In this document: one piece after another, positions 42,294 to 50,814 of the stretch
How the letters are laid out: every line of letters begins with the position of its first letter
Numbering within the stretch: the stretch's first letter is position 1
NCBI GenBank assembly: GCA_028875855.1
Contig: JAGWVA010000022.1
Location: forward strand, 1 to 56,163
Source of the DNA: Paracoccaceae bacterium
GTDB taxonomy: Bacteria; Pseudomonadota; Alphaproteobacteria; Rhodobacterales; Rhodobacteraceae
DNA: 56,163 nucleotides
Reading direction: 5' to 3'
The notes under the pieces: generated by a model
Told to the model about the DNA's origin: nothing
Database searches by the model: none
Seen by the model: the letters and a program-made list of their open reading frames with translations, nothing else
Translations under genes and position numbers: made by a program

Positions 42294-42640
42294 CGATTGC
42301 TCACTGTCGTTTAACCGCTGCTATCCACGCCCCCCCACCTGCATTCGGGCCACCAATCGAGACAACCAAAACTTGCAGACAGCGTAGAAATGCTCCTATC
42401 GGTTGCTCATTTGTTCATCTTCGATTCATGTTTTACAAGCCTGCACAGGCCCAGGAGTGAGAAAATTCTCACTCGGATGTTGGCTATGACGGAACGTCAC
42501 TGCTGCCTACACATCCAATGAACCCTACCGTGCGCGGTTGCCCACAGTCGTCTCGCTTTCCGTTGCTCTCTCGCTGAGCCGTTCAGCTCGACGCCTGCAA
42601 GGTGCCTGCGCTCGCGCCGGTACTGGACAACCTCAAGTGA
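42294..42640. other. intergenic region before repeat A1
   Basis: About 350 bases with no convincing gene. It contains the 20-bp inverted repeat at 42455-42474 and no recognisable oriT nick sequence. It separates the HTH gene from the leading-region block. Confidence 0.4.
42455..42474. promoter_or_regulatory. 20-bp perfect inverted repeat, candidate operator
   Basis: GAGTGAGAA-AA-TTCTCACTC has 9-bp perfect arms and lies in the gap between the HTH gene 41802-42278 and the leading-region repeat A1. It is the most symmetrical site in that interval and may bind the HTH protein. Confidence 0.4.
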
Positions 42641-43032
42641 AATGCGTCCCGCGCGAAGGGCGCGCGGAACCCGAGGGGATTTGTCGGCGCGCCGCCAAAC
42701 GCCCTCGATCGACATCGCCGGGCGAGCAGGCCCGCCCGACACCTATCCTGTCTTTTTCAATCCGCCTGGCACGGAACCTGTCGGCATCAATGGGCAAGCG
42801 CCGCCGCGATGCGTCGTCGTCGGGGGGCCGGCCCGTGTCCTCGCCCTGTGGGCTGCGGGCCGCGCCAGCCGTCCCCCCGACCCATTGACGCCGCCAGAAC
42901 CCGTCGCGGCGAGGGCTGTGCCCTCCCCGCTCTGCCGTTCCGAAATGCATGGAGCATTTCGACGGTCAGACCGTGGAGGCTCCGCCCACTGCGGATGCTG
43001 GCATCAAGACCAGACCGCGCGCCACGAAAGGA
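42641..43032 (+). repeat. leading-region repeat A, copy 1 (392 bp)
   Basis: This is about 93-95% identical by eye to 47161-47551 and, like it, ends immediately before a gene start. It is GC-rich and hairpin-rich; the first hairpin is CCGCGCG-aaggg-CGCGCGG at 42649-42667. A plus-strand frame is open through it, but it leads into a different frame from the gene in this copy, so the repeat itself is not coding. Confidence 0.85.
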
Positions 43033-43038
43033 CAAGCC

Positions 43039-43359
43039 GTGATCTACACGAGCCAATTGCACTCCGGGGACTACTACGTCCAGACCACCACCAACGCGCC
43101 GAACCGCGAAGTTTACGCCGTCGCCGCTTTGCCTGTGCACATGTTCGCCAATCTCGCAGACGCCAAGCAGGCCGCCCGGTTTGCCGCCGAATGGGCCGAG
43201 CGGAACCGCTGGACCATCACCGCCACCGACCGCGTGACCGGCGAGAGGGTTGCCCTGTTCACTTGGACCCAATGCCCCCGCGACGGCATGACCCGCGCCA
43301 TGATCGACGCCCGCGAGGCAGGCCGCGACCTTTACGACTACCGCGCAATTCCCGCCTGA
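43039..43359 (+). CDS. leading-region hypothetical protein
   Basis: The 106-residue protein begins at GTG 43039 (VIYTSQLHSGDYYVQTTT), 7 bases after repeat A1. It is soluble, mixed alpha/beta, with an acidic-basic centre (RFAAEWAERNRWTITATD). No family is recognised. The in-frame ATG at 42949 lies inside the repeat and is not conserved in frame with copy 2. It belongs to a run of closely spaced plus-strand genes. Confidence 0.55.
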   Translation: MIYTSQLHSGDYYVQTTTNAPNREVYAVAALPVHMFANLADAKQAARFAAEWAERNRWTITATDRVTGERVALFTWTQCPRDGMTRAMIDAREAGRDLYDYRAIPA

Positions 43360-43367
43360 CAGGAGCG

Positions 43368-43712
43368 ATGAAAATGCCCACCCCCATGACCCCGCGCAGC
43401 TTCACCGTTCCCGCCTACATGCCGCATTTGCCGCGAGAGGAAGTGCGCGGCTACGCCATCGGCCCCTTCGGTATCTACAAGTATGGCCGCCCCGGTCACG
43501 CCGTCTGGACCATCGTGCTCTTTTCAAGCGGCAACCACCTCTATCGCAAGCTCGATTGCCGGACGCGCGCCCAGGCCCGCGCCAAGGTGGAGCGGCTTAT
43601 CGCGCTTGGCGTGGACTGGACGAAAGACGACCTGTCCAAGATTGCCGGATCGACCGAGGCCGCCCTTACAAACCTACTGGCCGACATTCGCGCCATTGCG
43701 GAGGCGGAATGA
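43368..43712 (+). CDS. leading-region hypothetical protein
   Basis: The 114-residue protein has ATG 43368 just after AGGAGCG. It contains a small beta-rich domain (GYAIGPFGIYKYGRPGHAVW) and a helical C-terminus (AQARAKVERLIALGVDWT). The stop overlaps the next start (ATGA), so genes are coupled. No family is recognised. Confidence 0.55.
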   Translation: MKMPTPMTPRSFTVPAYMPHLPREEVRGYAIGPFGIYKYGRPGHAVWTIVLFSSGNHLYRKLDCRTRAQARAKVERLIALGVDWTKDDLSKIAGSTEAALTNLLADIRAIAEAE

Positions 43713-44218
43713 TGCACACGGCCCACCAGCTTCGCACCATGCCCCACGCCGACCTTTGCGCCCTTGCCAATCTGGCGAAAGGCCCCGTTGCCAGCGGACA
43801 CGCCACTTTCGACAAGGCCGCCAACCATCGGGTGCACGGATATGTCGGCACCGGCAATGTCGAGTCGAACGTCCAAGCCTCAGCCTTCATCCGGCCTTGG
43901 GCCGAAACCGAGTGCAACGGCCACAGCTTCCCGCCCGGCCACTTGCACGACACCGACATTGCCCGGTTTGCCCACCTCCTCAGCAGCGCCGACCGCGCCA
44001 AGATCGACGCCCTGACCCGCGACCGACCGGCCATCGCCTATGTGTTTTTCCACTACGTTGGACGCCGCCGCGTGACGCACGGCTGGATTGTTACCGACGC
44101 TTACTACCGCTTCATCGCCCACCGCGTCACCGGCCCGACCGTCAAGAGCCAAGCCGTGCTGGACGACATGCGCCGCCGCATATCGTGGACCGACACCGGC
44201 CCCCGGCTTCTCAACTGA
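43709..44218 (+). CDS. leading-region hypothetical protein
   Basis: The 169-residue soluble protein starts at MMHTAHQLRTMPHADLCALA. It is His-rich with a predicted alpha/beta fold; the conserved-looking core is RPAIAYVFFHYVGRRRVTHG. It has no known motif and no signal peptide. It is coupled to the preceding gene. Confidence 0.55.
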   Translation: MMHTAHQLRTMPHADLCALANLAKGPVASGHATFDKAANHRVHGYVGTGNVESNVQASAFIRPWAETECNGHSFPPGHLHDTDIARFAHLLSSADRAKIDALTRDRPAIAYVFFHYVGRRRVTHGWIVTDAYYRFIAHRVTGPTVKSQAVLDDMRRRISWTDTGPRLLN

Positions 44219-44270
44219 ACACCTCGGCCGGGTACGTCCCGGCCCCTCCCCCATGCCAAGGAGCGACGCC

Positions 44271-44666
44271 ATGTCCCCGACCCCCGAAGAAGCCCTTAAC
44301 TACCCGATCACCGAGCGCACCCGTTTTCGTGTGCGGCTTGATCTGTCCCACAGCCGCGTGCCGTTGCCCGTCGAGCTGACACCCGGCCCGTTCTGGCTCA
44401 GGCACTTTACAAGCTTTGAGGCCTGCCAACGCGCGTGGGTTGCCTTCCGCAGCCTTTACGATCTGGGGATGTCGCAATGCTGTGGCGGCGAGATCTTCGA
44501 CGAGCAAGGCCAGCACATCGCGCAAGTCAGCTACAACGGCCGACTGTGGCCGCCTGGCGAATGGCAGCCGAGCAAAACGCACGCCGCCGAAGCCCCCACC
44601 ATCAGCGAAGAGGATCTTCGCACCATTGCCGACATCACCGGCCAAACCCTTGTCGCGGAGCACTGA
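44271..44666 (+). CDS. leading-region hypothetical protein
   Basis: The 131-residue protein has ATG 44271 after AAGGAGCGACGCC; ATG 44253 is an alternative. It contains a Cys pair (SQCCGGEIFDE) and a hydrophobic core around FWLRHFTSFEACQRAWVAF. No family is recognised. It precedes the methyltransferase gene by one base. Confidence 0.5.
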   Translation: MSPTPEEALNYPITERTRFRVRLDLSHSRVPLPVELTPGPFWLRHFTSFEACQRAWVAFRSLYDLGMSQCCGGEIFDEQGQHIAQVSYNGRLWPPGEWQPSKTHAAEAPTISEEDLRTIADITGQTLVAEH

Positions 44667-44667
44667 T

Positions 44668-46113
44668 ATGTCGCGTGTCGAGACCTTCACCGCCAACACT
44701 TCGGCCTCGGCCCTTGTGCCCCAATTCGGCCTTCAGACGATCGCCGACGCCCGAGCCGCAGCCCTCGCGCGAATGACCGAGGCGGCCGCCGCGCTCGCGG
44801 GCGCTTTCTCCCTCACCCAAGCCGCGGCCAACATCGCCAAAACCGCCCACGGCGGCCATGCCGCCTATCGCGACAGCCGCCGTGAAACGACCCACATTGA
44901 GAACCTGTTCGGCGCCCACTTCGATGCCGACGCCTCGCTTGCCGCATGGCGCACCCAGCTTGATGCGGGCATCTGGACCCGCCTCTTGCACGAGACGCGC
45001 CTTCACTCCGTGATGGACCGCACCGAGCGCGATACCTTTGAGGCCGCTTTGCGCGGCGATGTCCCGGAGGCCACGCTTGAGAATATGGTAGCCACCCTCT
45101 CACGCTTGACCGGCGACGCCGACCTCATGTTCAAACGCGGCCTCGCCCGCTGCTTTTCCGATCTCGACCGACGGTTCAAAAGCCACGATGCCTTCAAGAT
45201 CGGCAGCCGGATCATCCTGACCCGCGTGTTCGATGAATGGGGCTACTGGCATTGTCGCTCCTATTCTTCGACCGTGGCCGACATCGAGCGCGTCTTTGCG
45301 ATCCTTGACGGCAAAGCCCCAAACCCCGGCGCTTTGGAAGCGGCTATCCGCCACGCCCGCGGCGGCGCCCATGGCGCGCGGCAAAGCGAGGTCGAAACCG
45401 AATATTTCACGGCGCGGGCGTTCAAAAATGGCAACCTTCACCTCTGGTTTTCCCGCCCTGAGCTTGTGACCAAGGCCAACCTCGTCCTTGCCGACTATTA
45501 CGGCGCCGCCGTCGCGGACGCCGCCACCGAGGACGACACCCCCGACATTATCCGCAAGCGGAGCCAGGTCCCGGCCAAGGATCTCGCCTTCTATCCGACG
45601 CCGGCCGCCGTGGTGGACGAGCTGCTGCGCAGCCTCCACCTGAAACCCGGCATGCGCGTCCTGGAGCCCTCAGCCGGCATCGGCAATATCGTCCGGCCTC
45701 TCCTCGCCAAAGGCTGTATCGTCGAGGCCATCGAAATCCACCCCGACCGTGCGCGGGCACTGGAAAGCATCGCGCATCCCAACTTGACGGTGCGGCTCGC
45801 CAACTTCCTGAAGGTCGAGGCGCATCCGGTCTTTGATGCCGTCCTTGCCAATCCGCCCTTTGCCGGCACCCACTGGATCGCGCACGTCGTCCATGCCTGG
45901 AACTTCGTGGCGCCCGGCGGAAAGCTCAGCGTGATCCTTCCGGCTTCGGCCGAGGTCAACGAAACCCCCCGGCACATCGAGTTTCGCCAATGGGCCGAAC
46001 GGGTCGATGCTGCCCGCTATGGCCGCCGCTGGACCGCGCTGCCGGCCGAGAGCTTCGCATCGGTCGGAACCAACATCCAAACCGTGATCCTGACCTTGCA
46101 CAAGGCCAGCTAG
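44668..46113 (+). CDS. N6-adenine DNA methyltransferase with DUF4942-type N-terminal domain
   Basis: The 481-residue protein has an N-terminal two-thirds matching the DUF4942 pattern (FTARAFKNGNLHLWFSRPEL near 250). A Rossmann methylase domain follows, with SAM motif I (VLEPSAGIGNIV, about 331) and catalytic NPPF (VLANPPFAGTHW, about 394). No restriction partner is adjacent, so it is probably an orphan methylase that protects incoming plasmid DNA from host restriction. It is followed by repeat B1 and a terminator. Confidence 0.75.
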   Translation: MSRVETFTANTSASALVPQFGLQTIADARAAALARMTEAAAALAGAFSLTQAAANIAKTAHGGHAAYRDSRRETTHIENLFGAHFDADASLAAWRTQLDAGIWTRLLHETRLHSVMDRTERDTFEAALRGDVPEATLENMVATLSRLTGDADLMFKRGLARCFSDLDRRFKSHDAFKIGSRIILTRVFDEWGYWHCRSYSSTVADIERVFAILDGKAPNPGALEAAIRHARGGAHGARQSEVETEYFTARAFKNGNLHLWFSRPELVTKANLVLADYYGAAVADAATEDDTPDIIRKRSQVPAKDLAFYPTPAAVVDELLRSLHLKPGMRVLEPSAGIGNIVRPLLAKGCIVEAIEIHPDRARALESIAHPNLTVRLANFLKVEAHPVFDAVLANPPFAGTHWIAHVVHAWNFVAPGGKLSVILPASAEVNETPRHIEFRQWAERVDAARYGRRWTALPAESFASVGTNIQTVILTLHKAS

Positions 46114-46120
46114 CTTAACC

Positions 46121-46264
46121 TTCGTGGCTGAAGGACCTGGCCCCGCTTCGGCGGGGTCTTCTTTTGTCGTGTTCCTTGGGGGCTGGCCCGCGTTTGTCCG
46201 GGACGCGCGGCGCAGCTCGCGCCGCACCCCGCCCCCCGGACCGGCGCTATCCGCGCAGGAGCCG
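46121..46264 (+). repeat. leading-region repeat B, copy 1
   Basis: This shares with 50161-50303 a start (TTCGTGGCTGAAGGA), a CCCCGCTTCGGCGGGG hairpin, a large hairpin, and a 23-base end beginning CGGCGCTATCC. The large hairpin here has outer arms GTCCGGG/CCCGGAC (46196-46202 with 46235-46241) and inner arms GCGGCGC/GCGCCGC (46207-46225). It lies right after the methyltransferase gene. Confidence 0.7.
46141..46165 (+). terminator. terminator after the methyltransferase gene
   Basis: CCCCGC-TTCG-GCGGGG followed by TCTTCTTTT: a textbook rho-independent hairpin with the stable TTCG loop. It is part of repeat B1. Confidence 0.8.
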
Positions 46265-46312
46265 CAAAAGCGGCAGCAGGAAATTGCGCCCGCCTGTTAA
46301 CCCGCCCCGCGC

Positions 46313-46813
46313 CTACCGGCGCGGAGCGCGGGCGGGCAAGCCGACACCCCGTTTCTTCCTGCGCTCGATCCCAGGCCCCGCGATCCGAAGAACCGGATAG
46401 CTCAGGATCTCGTCAAGCGCCTCCGGGATCGACAGATCAAACGTGTCGCGCACGTCCACCGGAATAGTCTCGTGGCACACGCCAGACGCCTCGATCAGGC
46501 CCATGAGATATTTCACAGCCTCGGCAGCCGTCCCCATCCCGTGATCCGCCAACAGAAGTCGATCGAGCAGCACGATCCGGTGCGACCAGCGCAGGTAGAA
46601 GCCTTGCGTCGTCGGCCAGACGTTATTGCCTCGCCCCGCCCGTTCGTTCCGGGTCCGAAACGTGATCACCTCGATGACTTCCGCCAGTCCATTCAAATGA
46701 AAGGCGGCTATCTCCTTCGATTTCTGAAGATCGTCGCAATAGGGACGCTCAACTCTTATGCCGAACCAATTCGCAGCCTGGTCCTCGGTGGTCGGGAGAA
46801 ATTTCGAGCCCAT
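46313..46813 (-). CDS. hypothetical protein on the opposite strand of the leading region
   Basis: The 166-residue soluble protein has ATG 46813 following GAGGACT. There is no signal peptide; it is mixed alpha/beta with a Leu-rich middle (HRIVLLDRLLLADHGMG) and a basic tail. It is the only minus-strand gene in this block, converging on the methyltransferase. No family is recognised. Confidence 0.5.
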   Translation of the reverse strand: MGSKFLPTTEDQAANWFGIRVERPYCDDLQKSKEIAAFHLNGLAEVIEVITFRTRNERAGRGNNVWPTTQGFYLRWSHRIVLLDRLLLADHGMGTAAEAVKYLMGLIEASGVCHETIPVDVRDTFDLSIPEALDEILSYPVLRIAGPGIERRKKRGVGLPARAPRR

Positions 46814-47160
46814 GACAAGTCCTCATACTACTGGCAATCGGTGATGTGGTCTTAGCTTTAGGCGGTGTCTCTGCAAGATCAGCATCGGTCAAGGCTGACG
46901 TGGAGGAACACGCCGGGCGACTGCCCCCCTCCGGGCGGCACCGCGCTCCGAGGCTAAGGCCCCGAGCTTCCGGCCCGCGCTCTCCCTGCCGCCAAAGAGC
47001 GCGCGCCATCGTCTCTTCCAGAGCCGCTGGCGCGCGCGGCGGCATGGTCAGCGCAAACCTCCATCTCGGCCCGTGCCGGGTCTGGATCGCTGTCGCAGCA
47101 AACGACCTCGGCCGAGATCAGGTCGGAACCGTCAATCAGGTGTTCGCGGTGGGATAGTCG
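46814..47160. other. intergenic region before repeat A2
   Basis: About 350 bases. It shares no evident similarity with the sequence before repeat A1. It is GC-rich with several short hairpins, and I see no gene or clear promoter. Confidence 0.35.
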
Positions 47161-47551
47161 AATGCGTCCCGCGCGAAGCGCGCGCGGAACCCGAGGGGAT
47201 TTGTCGGCACGCCGCCAAACGCCCTCGATCGACATCGCCGGTCGGGTTAGCCCGCCCGACACCTATCCTGTCTTTTTCAATCCGCCTGGCACGGAACCTG
47301 TCGGCATCAATGGGCAAGCGCCGCCGCGATGCGTCGTCGTCAGGGGACCGGCCCGTGTCCTCGCCTTTCAGGCTGCGGGCCGCGCCAGCCGGCCCCCTGA
47401 CCCATTGACGCCGCCAGAACCCGTCGCGGCGAGGGCTTTGCCCTCCCCGCTCTGCCCTTCCGAAATGCATGGGCATTTCGACGGTCAGACCGTGGAGGCT
47501 CAGCCCACTGCGGATGCTGGCATCAAGACCAGACCGCGCGCCACGAAAGGA
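47161..47551 (+). repeat. leading-region repeat A, copy 2 (391 bp)
   Basis: Partner of 42641-43032. It ends 6 bases before the DUF3768 gene. The first hairpin keeps its arms (CCGCGCG/CGCGCGG, 47169-47187) although the loop has changed. The second hairpin, near base 90 of the repeat, has different 5' arms in the two copies (GTCGGG here, CGGGCG in copy 1), yet both pair with the unchanged 3' side. Confidence 0.85.
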
Positions 47552-47557
47552 AAGACA

Positions 47558-47944
47558 ATGCTTGATACTCGTTTCCCCGATGAGCGGACCGGCAAGATCG
47601 CCGCCCAAAATGACGCCTTCCGCAAGGCGTTGAGCGTCACCGAATGCGACGGCCAGAAGATCGACGGCACCGCCGTCCTGACCCGGACCGTGATGGCGAT
47701 GGGTGCGCAGTTCATCGCAGACGTCACCCGCGCCGTGCGGGACTTCGCCACCTTCACCGACGACAACGATCCGCTCGCAGAACATGACTTCGGCGTGGTC
47801 GAGGTCTGCCACGCGGGCCTGCGTCAGCGCGCCTATTGGAAGATCGACCTTTACGACGAGGACTACGTGTTCGGGTCGCCCTGCCCCGAAGACCCGGCCC
47901 AGACCCGCCGCGTCCTCACGATCATGCTGCCCGAAGATTACTGA
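47558..47944 (+). CDS. DUF3768 family protein
   Basis: The 128-residue protein fits the DUF3768 pattern: KIAAQNDAFRKAL at the start, FATFTDDNDPLAEHDFGVVE in the middle, YWKIDLYDEDYVFGSPCPED and a terminal RVLTIMLPEDY. Such proteins are common on alphaproteobacterial plasmids; their function is unknown. ATG 47558 follows AAAGGAAAGACA. The frame is open through repeat A2, but the protein-like part starts here. Confidence 0.8.
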   Translation: MLDTRFPDERTGKIAAQNDAFRKALSVTECDGQKIDGTAVLTRTVMAMGAQFIADVTRAVRDFATFTDDNDPLAEHDFGVVEVCHAGLRQRAYWKIDLYDEDYVFGSPCPEDPAQTRRVLTIMLPEDY

Positions 47945-48007
47945 AATCGGCGGTCCCCAAAGGTGCCGTCCGATAGGCGCAACCGGCGCCGGAAAGGAGG
48001 TGAAACC

Positions 48008-48118
48008 ATGTCCAGAAGCTATCTCGACGCGCGCAAGGCCGAAGCCGCCGCGCTGATCAGGAAAGGCGGGCTGTCGGCCAAGATCGCCCTCGCCTTCCTG
48101 AAACAGCACTCCGCCTGA
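48008..48118 (+). CDS. 36-residue protein
   Basis: ATG 48008 is preceded by the strongest ribosome site in the block (AAAGGAGGTG). The peptide begins MSRSYLDARKAEAAALIRKG and is helical and basic; it has no signal peptide. It lies between the DUF3768 and ParB-like genes. Confidence 0.5.
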   Translation: MSRSYLDARKAEAAALIRKGGLSAKIALAFLKQHSA

Positions 48119-48209
48119 GCGGCGCGATAAGCCGGATCGGTCCCCACAGGGGCCGGTCCACAGGAGAACGATAACCGAACATTCAAATCCAGTTCAAGGA
48201 CTATCAGCC

Positions 48210-50087
48210 ATGACGAAGCACGAAACCCTGGCCTACGTGGCCGCCCCGACCGCCGAAGTGATCACCGCCCCGCTGGCCGATCTCTACCTCTCGCCCATCA
48301 ACCCCCGCCAAGAGGCCGACCCCGAAGGCATCGCCCTTCTGGTGCAAAGCATCCTTGCCTGTGGCCTGATCCAGAACCTTTCGGGCCTGCGGGACGAAGA
48401 CGGCAGGATTGCCATCGTCGCGGGCGGGCGGCGCTTGCGCGCCCTGACCCTCGCCGCCGAGCAGAACCCGGCCCTCTCCATGGTCCCCGTGCGCCTCGCC
48501 CCCGATGCGCTGACCGCCCAAGCATGGGCCAACGCCGAGAACAGCGCGCGCGAAGCGCTGGCCCCGGCGCAGGAAATCCGCGCCTACGGCAAGATGCGGG
48601 ACAGCGGCGCACCGGTCACCTCCATCGCCCGCGCCTTCGCCGTCACCGAAAAGCATGTCTATCGCCGTCTCGCGCTGGCGGACCTGCCCGCCCCGGTGAT
48701 CGACGCCCTCGCCGCTGGTCAAATCTCGCTTGGTCAAGCCGCTGCCTTCACCGTCGCGACCGACGAAGACCTTGCGCTGCAAGTGCTCGAAGCCGTGATC
48801 GGGCGCGACTATTCGGAAGCGTGGATCAAGGGCCAGTTGCAGCCGCAGGCCGTGCGCTCGACCGACCGGCGCGCCGTCTTCGTCGGGCTGGACACCTACA
48901 AGGCGGCTGGTGGCTCCATCAGCACCGACCTCTTTGCCGATGTCGCCTACCTGCAAAGCCCGGACCTTCTCGACCGGCTCTTTGCCGAGAAGTTGGAGGA
49001 TACCGCCGCCCAGATCGCAGCCGAACAGGGCTGGAAATGGGTGGACGCGCTCGAAGGCGAATATGTGCCGTGGGACTACACCGAGAGCCACAAGCTCGCT
49101 CGCCTCTACCCGGTATCCAACGACCTGACCGAGGAAGAAGCCCTCGAATGGGATGAACTCTCGGAATTGGAGGCCGAGGAAATGCTGGACGAGGCCGGGA
49201 TCGAGCGCCTTGCCGCCCTCGATGCCAAACAGGCGTCTTATTTCACCGAGGACCAAAAGGCGCTTTCCGGCTGCCTTCTGACCGTCGAGCGGAACGGCAC
49301 GATCCGCCTGACCGAAGGCATGGTGAAGCCCGAGGACGCCGCCGAAGCCGTCGCCGCTGGCCTGATGCAGGCCAACCGCCACGCAACCGGGGAAGCCGCT
49401 GGCAGCGGTGCGCCGAAGTCGCCCTATAGCCAAGCGCTGGTCACGGACATGAAGGCCCTGCGGCTCGCAGCCGTCCAAGGTGCCCTTCTTGCCAAGCCCG
49501 AATTGGTGCTCGACCTTCTGGCCTATGCGCTCTCCCCCGACAGCGGGCGCTACTGTGACGTCTTCGGCATCCGCACGGACCTGCCCAACATCACGCCCAC
49601 CGCCGAGGACGGTTGCGAGATTGATCCGCGCCTGACGGTGGAACCGAGCGGGTCCGACTTCACGATGCCGGAAGACACTGCCGCCAAGTTCCTCGCCTTC
49701 CAAGAGCAGGGCAAGAAGCACCGCAACGCCATGCTTACGGCCTCCATCGCCCGGCTCTTGAACTACGGCGGCAGCGCGAGCGGACGCACGACCAGCCTCT
49801 TTGACCACATCGAGGACGAGGCGAACGCCAACCTCCGCAAGGTCTGGACGCCCACGGCAAGCAACTTCTTCGGGCGCGTGAACGGGCCCTATCTGGACGC
49901 GCTCTTTGCCGACCTTCTCGGAGCCGACACAAGCGACGAGCGGGTGAAGACCTTCGCCAAGGCCAAGAAAAGCGAAAAGGTTGCCGTGATGGAACGTCTG
50001 TTCTCCGATCCGCAGACCCGCGCCCTCTATCAAGTGACGCCCGAGCAGGCCGAGCGGATCGCGGCTTGGCAGCCCGATTGCTTCTGA
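48210..50087 (+). CDS. ParB-like nuclease/DNA-binding domain protein
   Basis: The 625-residue protein has a ParB N-terminal domain (LADLYLSPINPRQEADPEGI; then IVAGGRRLRAL, about residues 23-85), a helix-turn-helix (SIARAFAVTEKHVYRRLALA), and a long acidic C-terminal region with no known fold (EEEALEWDELSELEAEEMLD). No ParA is nearby, so it is probably not a partition protein; related plasmid leading-region proteins are thought to aid establishment. ATG 48210 follows a CAAGGACT site. Confidence 0.75.
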   Translation: MTKHETLAYVAAPTAEVITAPLADLYLSPINPRQEADPEGIALLVQSILACGLIQNLSGLRDEDGRIAIVAGGRRLRALTLAAEQNPALSMVPVRLAPDALTAQAWANAENSAREALAPAQEIRAYGKMRDSGAPVTSIARAFAVTEKHVYRRLALADLPAPVIDALAAGQISLGQAAAFTVATDEDLALQVLEAVIGRDYSEAWIKGQLQPQAVRSTDRRAVFVGLDTYKAAGGSISTDLFADVAYLQSPDLLDRLFAEKLEDTAAQIAAEQGWKWVDALEGEYVPWDYTESHKLARLYPVSNDLTEEEALEWDELSELEAEEMLDEAGIERLAALDAKQASYFTEDQKALSGCLLTVERNGTIRLTEGMVKPEDAAEAVAAGLMQANRHATGEAAGSGAPKSPYSQALVTDMKALRLAAVQGALLAKPELVLDLLAYALSPDSGRYCDVFGIRTDLPNITPTAEDGCEIDPRLTVEPSGSDFTMPEDTAAKFLAFQEQGKKHRNAMLTASIARLLNYGGSASGRTTSLFDHIEDEANANLRKVWTPTASNFFGRVNGPYLDALFADLLGADTSDERVKTFAKAKKSEKVAVMERLFSDPQTRALYQVTPEQAERIAAWQPDCF

Positions 50088-50093
50088 AACCAC

Positions 50094-50119
50094 GGCGGGG
50101 CGGCTTGAGCCGCCCCGCC
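50094..50119 (+). terminator. hairpin after the ParB-like gene
   Basis: GGCGGGGCGGC-ttga-GCCGCCCCGCC, an 11-bp perfect stem directly after the stop codon. The T tract is poor, so termination may rely on the second hairpin at 50179. Confidence 0.55.
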
Positions 50120-50160
50120 CTTGCCGTTAGATGCGCCGTCCCCTGATTTTCTCCCTGACC

Positions 50161-50303
50161 TTCGTGGCTGAAGGAACCTGCCCCGCTTCGGCGGGGCCTT
50201 TTTTGTCAAGGGCAGCAGGAGGACCGGCAAGGATGCCCAGGTCGCGCGGAGCAGCCTGCGCCGCCCCGCGCGACCTGGCCCGGCGCTATCCGCGCAGGAG
50301 CCG
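50161..50303 (+). repeat. leading-region repeat B, copy 2
   Basis: Partner of 46121-46264, with the same start, terminator hairpin and 23-base end. The large hairpin has perfect 13-bp arms (CCAGGTCGCGCGG at 50237-50249 and its complement at 50266-50278), different in sequence from copy 1 but in the same place: structure kept, sequence changed. Confidence 0.7.
50179..50206 (+). terminator. terminator in repeat B2
   Basis: CCCCGC-TTCG-GCGGGG followed by CCTTTTTTG; same hairpin as at 46141. Confidence 0.8.
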
Positions 50304-50814
50304 TGTACACGGCATTCGGCGCGGGCCTGCGGCCCGCAAGGTCTTTCTTCCGTATCCCACCCAGCCCCGCGCATAGGGCCAGCTTTCGCCGCACCCATGC
50401 GTCACGGCACCGCCGCCGTCTTCGCCATCCGGGCTAGGGCCGAGCACCAAGCCGTTCCACGGCATCCAGCCCCACCGCCATTGCACCCTTCGCCAGACCA
50501 CCCGATCGCCCAGGGGCCGGTCGTGCCTTCGTTCAGCGCCACCCGTGTACCAAGCTGCCGCCATCCTAGCCTTTGACCTCATCAGATCTTGCGCCAGCGG
50601 TCGGCCATATCAGGCCCCCCTGTTTCCTCTCGATGCAACCTACGGGCGGGCGGGAACGGACCAGGCATCGCAGCCTCTCGGCAACGATGCCCTTCAAGCA
50701 GAATTTTCCCCTGCCCCGCCAAGGCGGGCCATTCCTCGCGCAGCAAAATTCCGCTTGATCCGCCCCCTTGTTCCCGCCCGTGGCCGGTCTGCATCGGAAA
50801 CAAGGAGACCTGAC
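50304..50814. other. non-coding interval after repeat B2
   Basis: About 510 bases between repeat B2 and the next gene. No frame looks like protein. It is GC-rich with many short inverted segments, ending in a CAAGGAG ribosome site before 50815. A promoter for the next gene should lie here but I cannot place it. Confidence 0.35.

Noticed and set aside
42642-43712. A 356-codon open frame through repeat A1
   Set aside because: It passes through the non-coding repeat in one frame and its last part is the real gene 43368-43712; the gene 43039-43359 lies in another frame. In repeat copy 2 the same frame enters a different gene, so the repeat is not a shared protein domain.
48210-50087. Long minus-strand frame opposite the ParB-like gene
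   Set aside because: Mirror frame of a GC-rich gene; the plus-strand product has a clear ParB domain and ribosome site.
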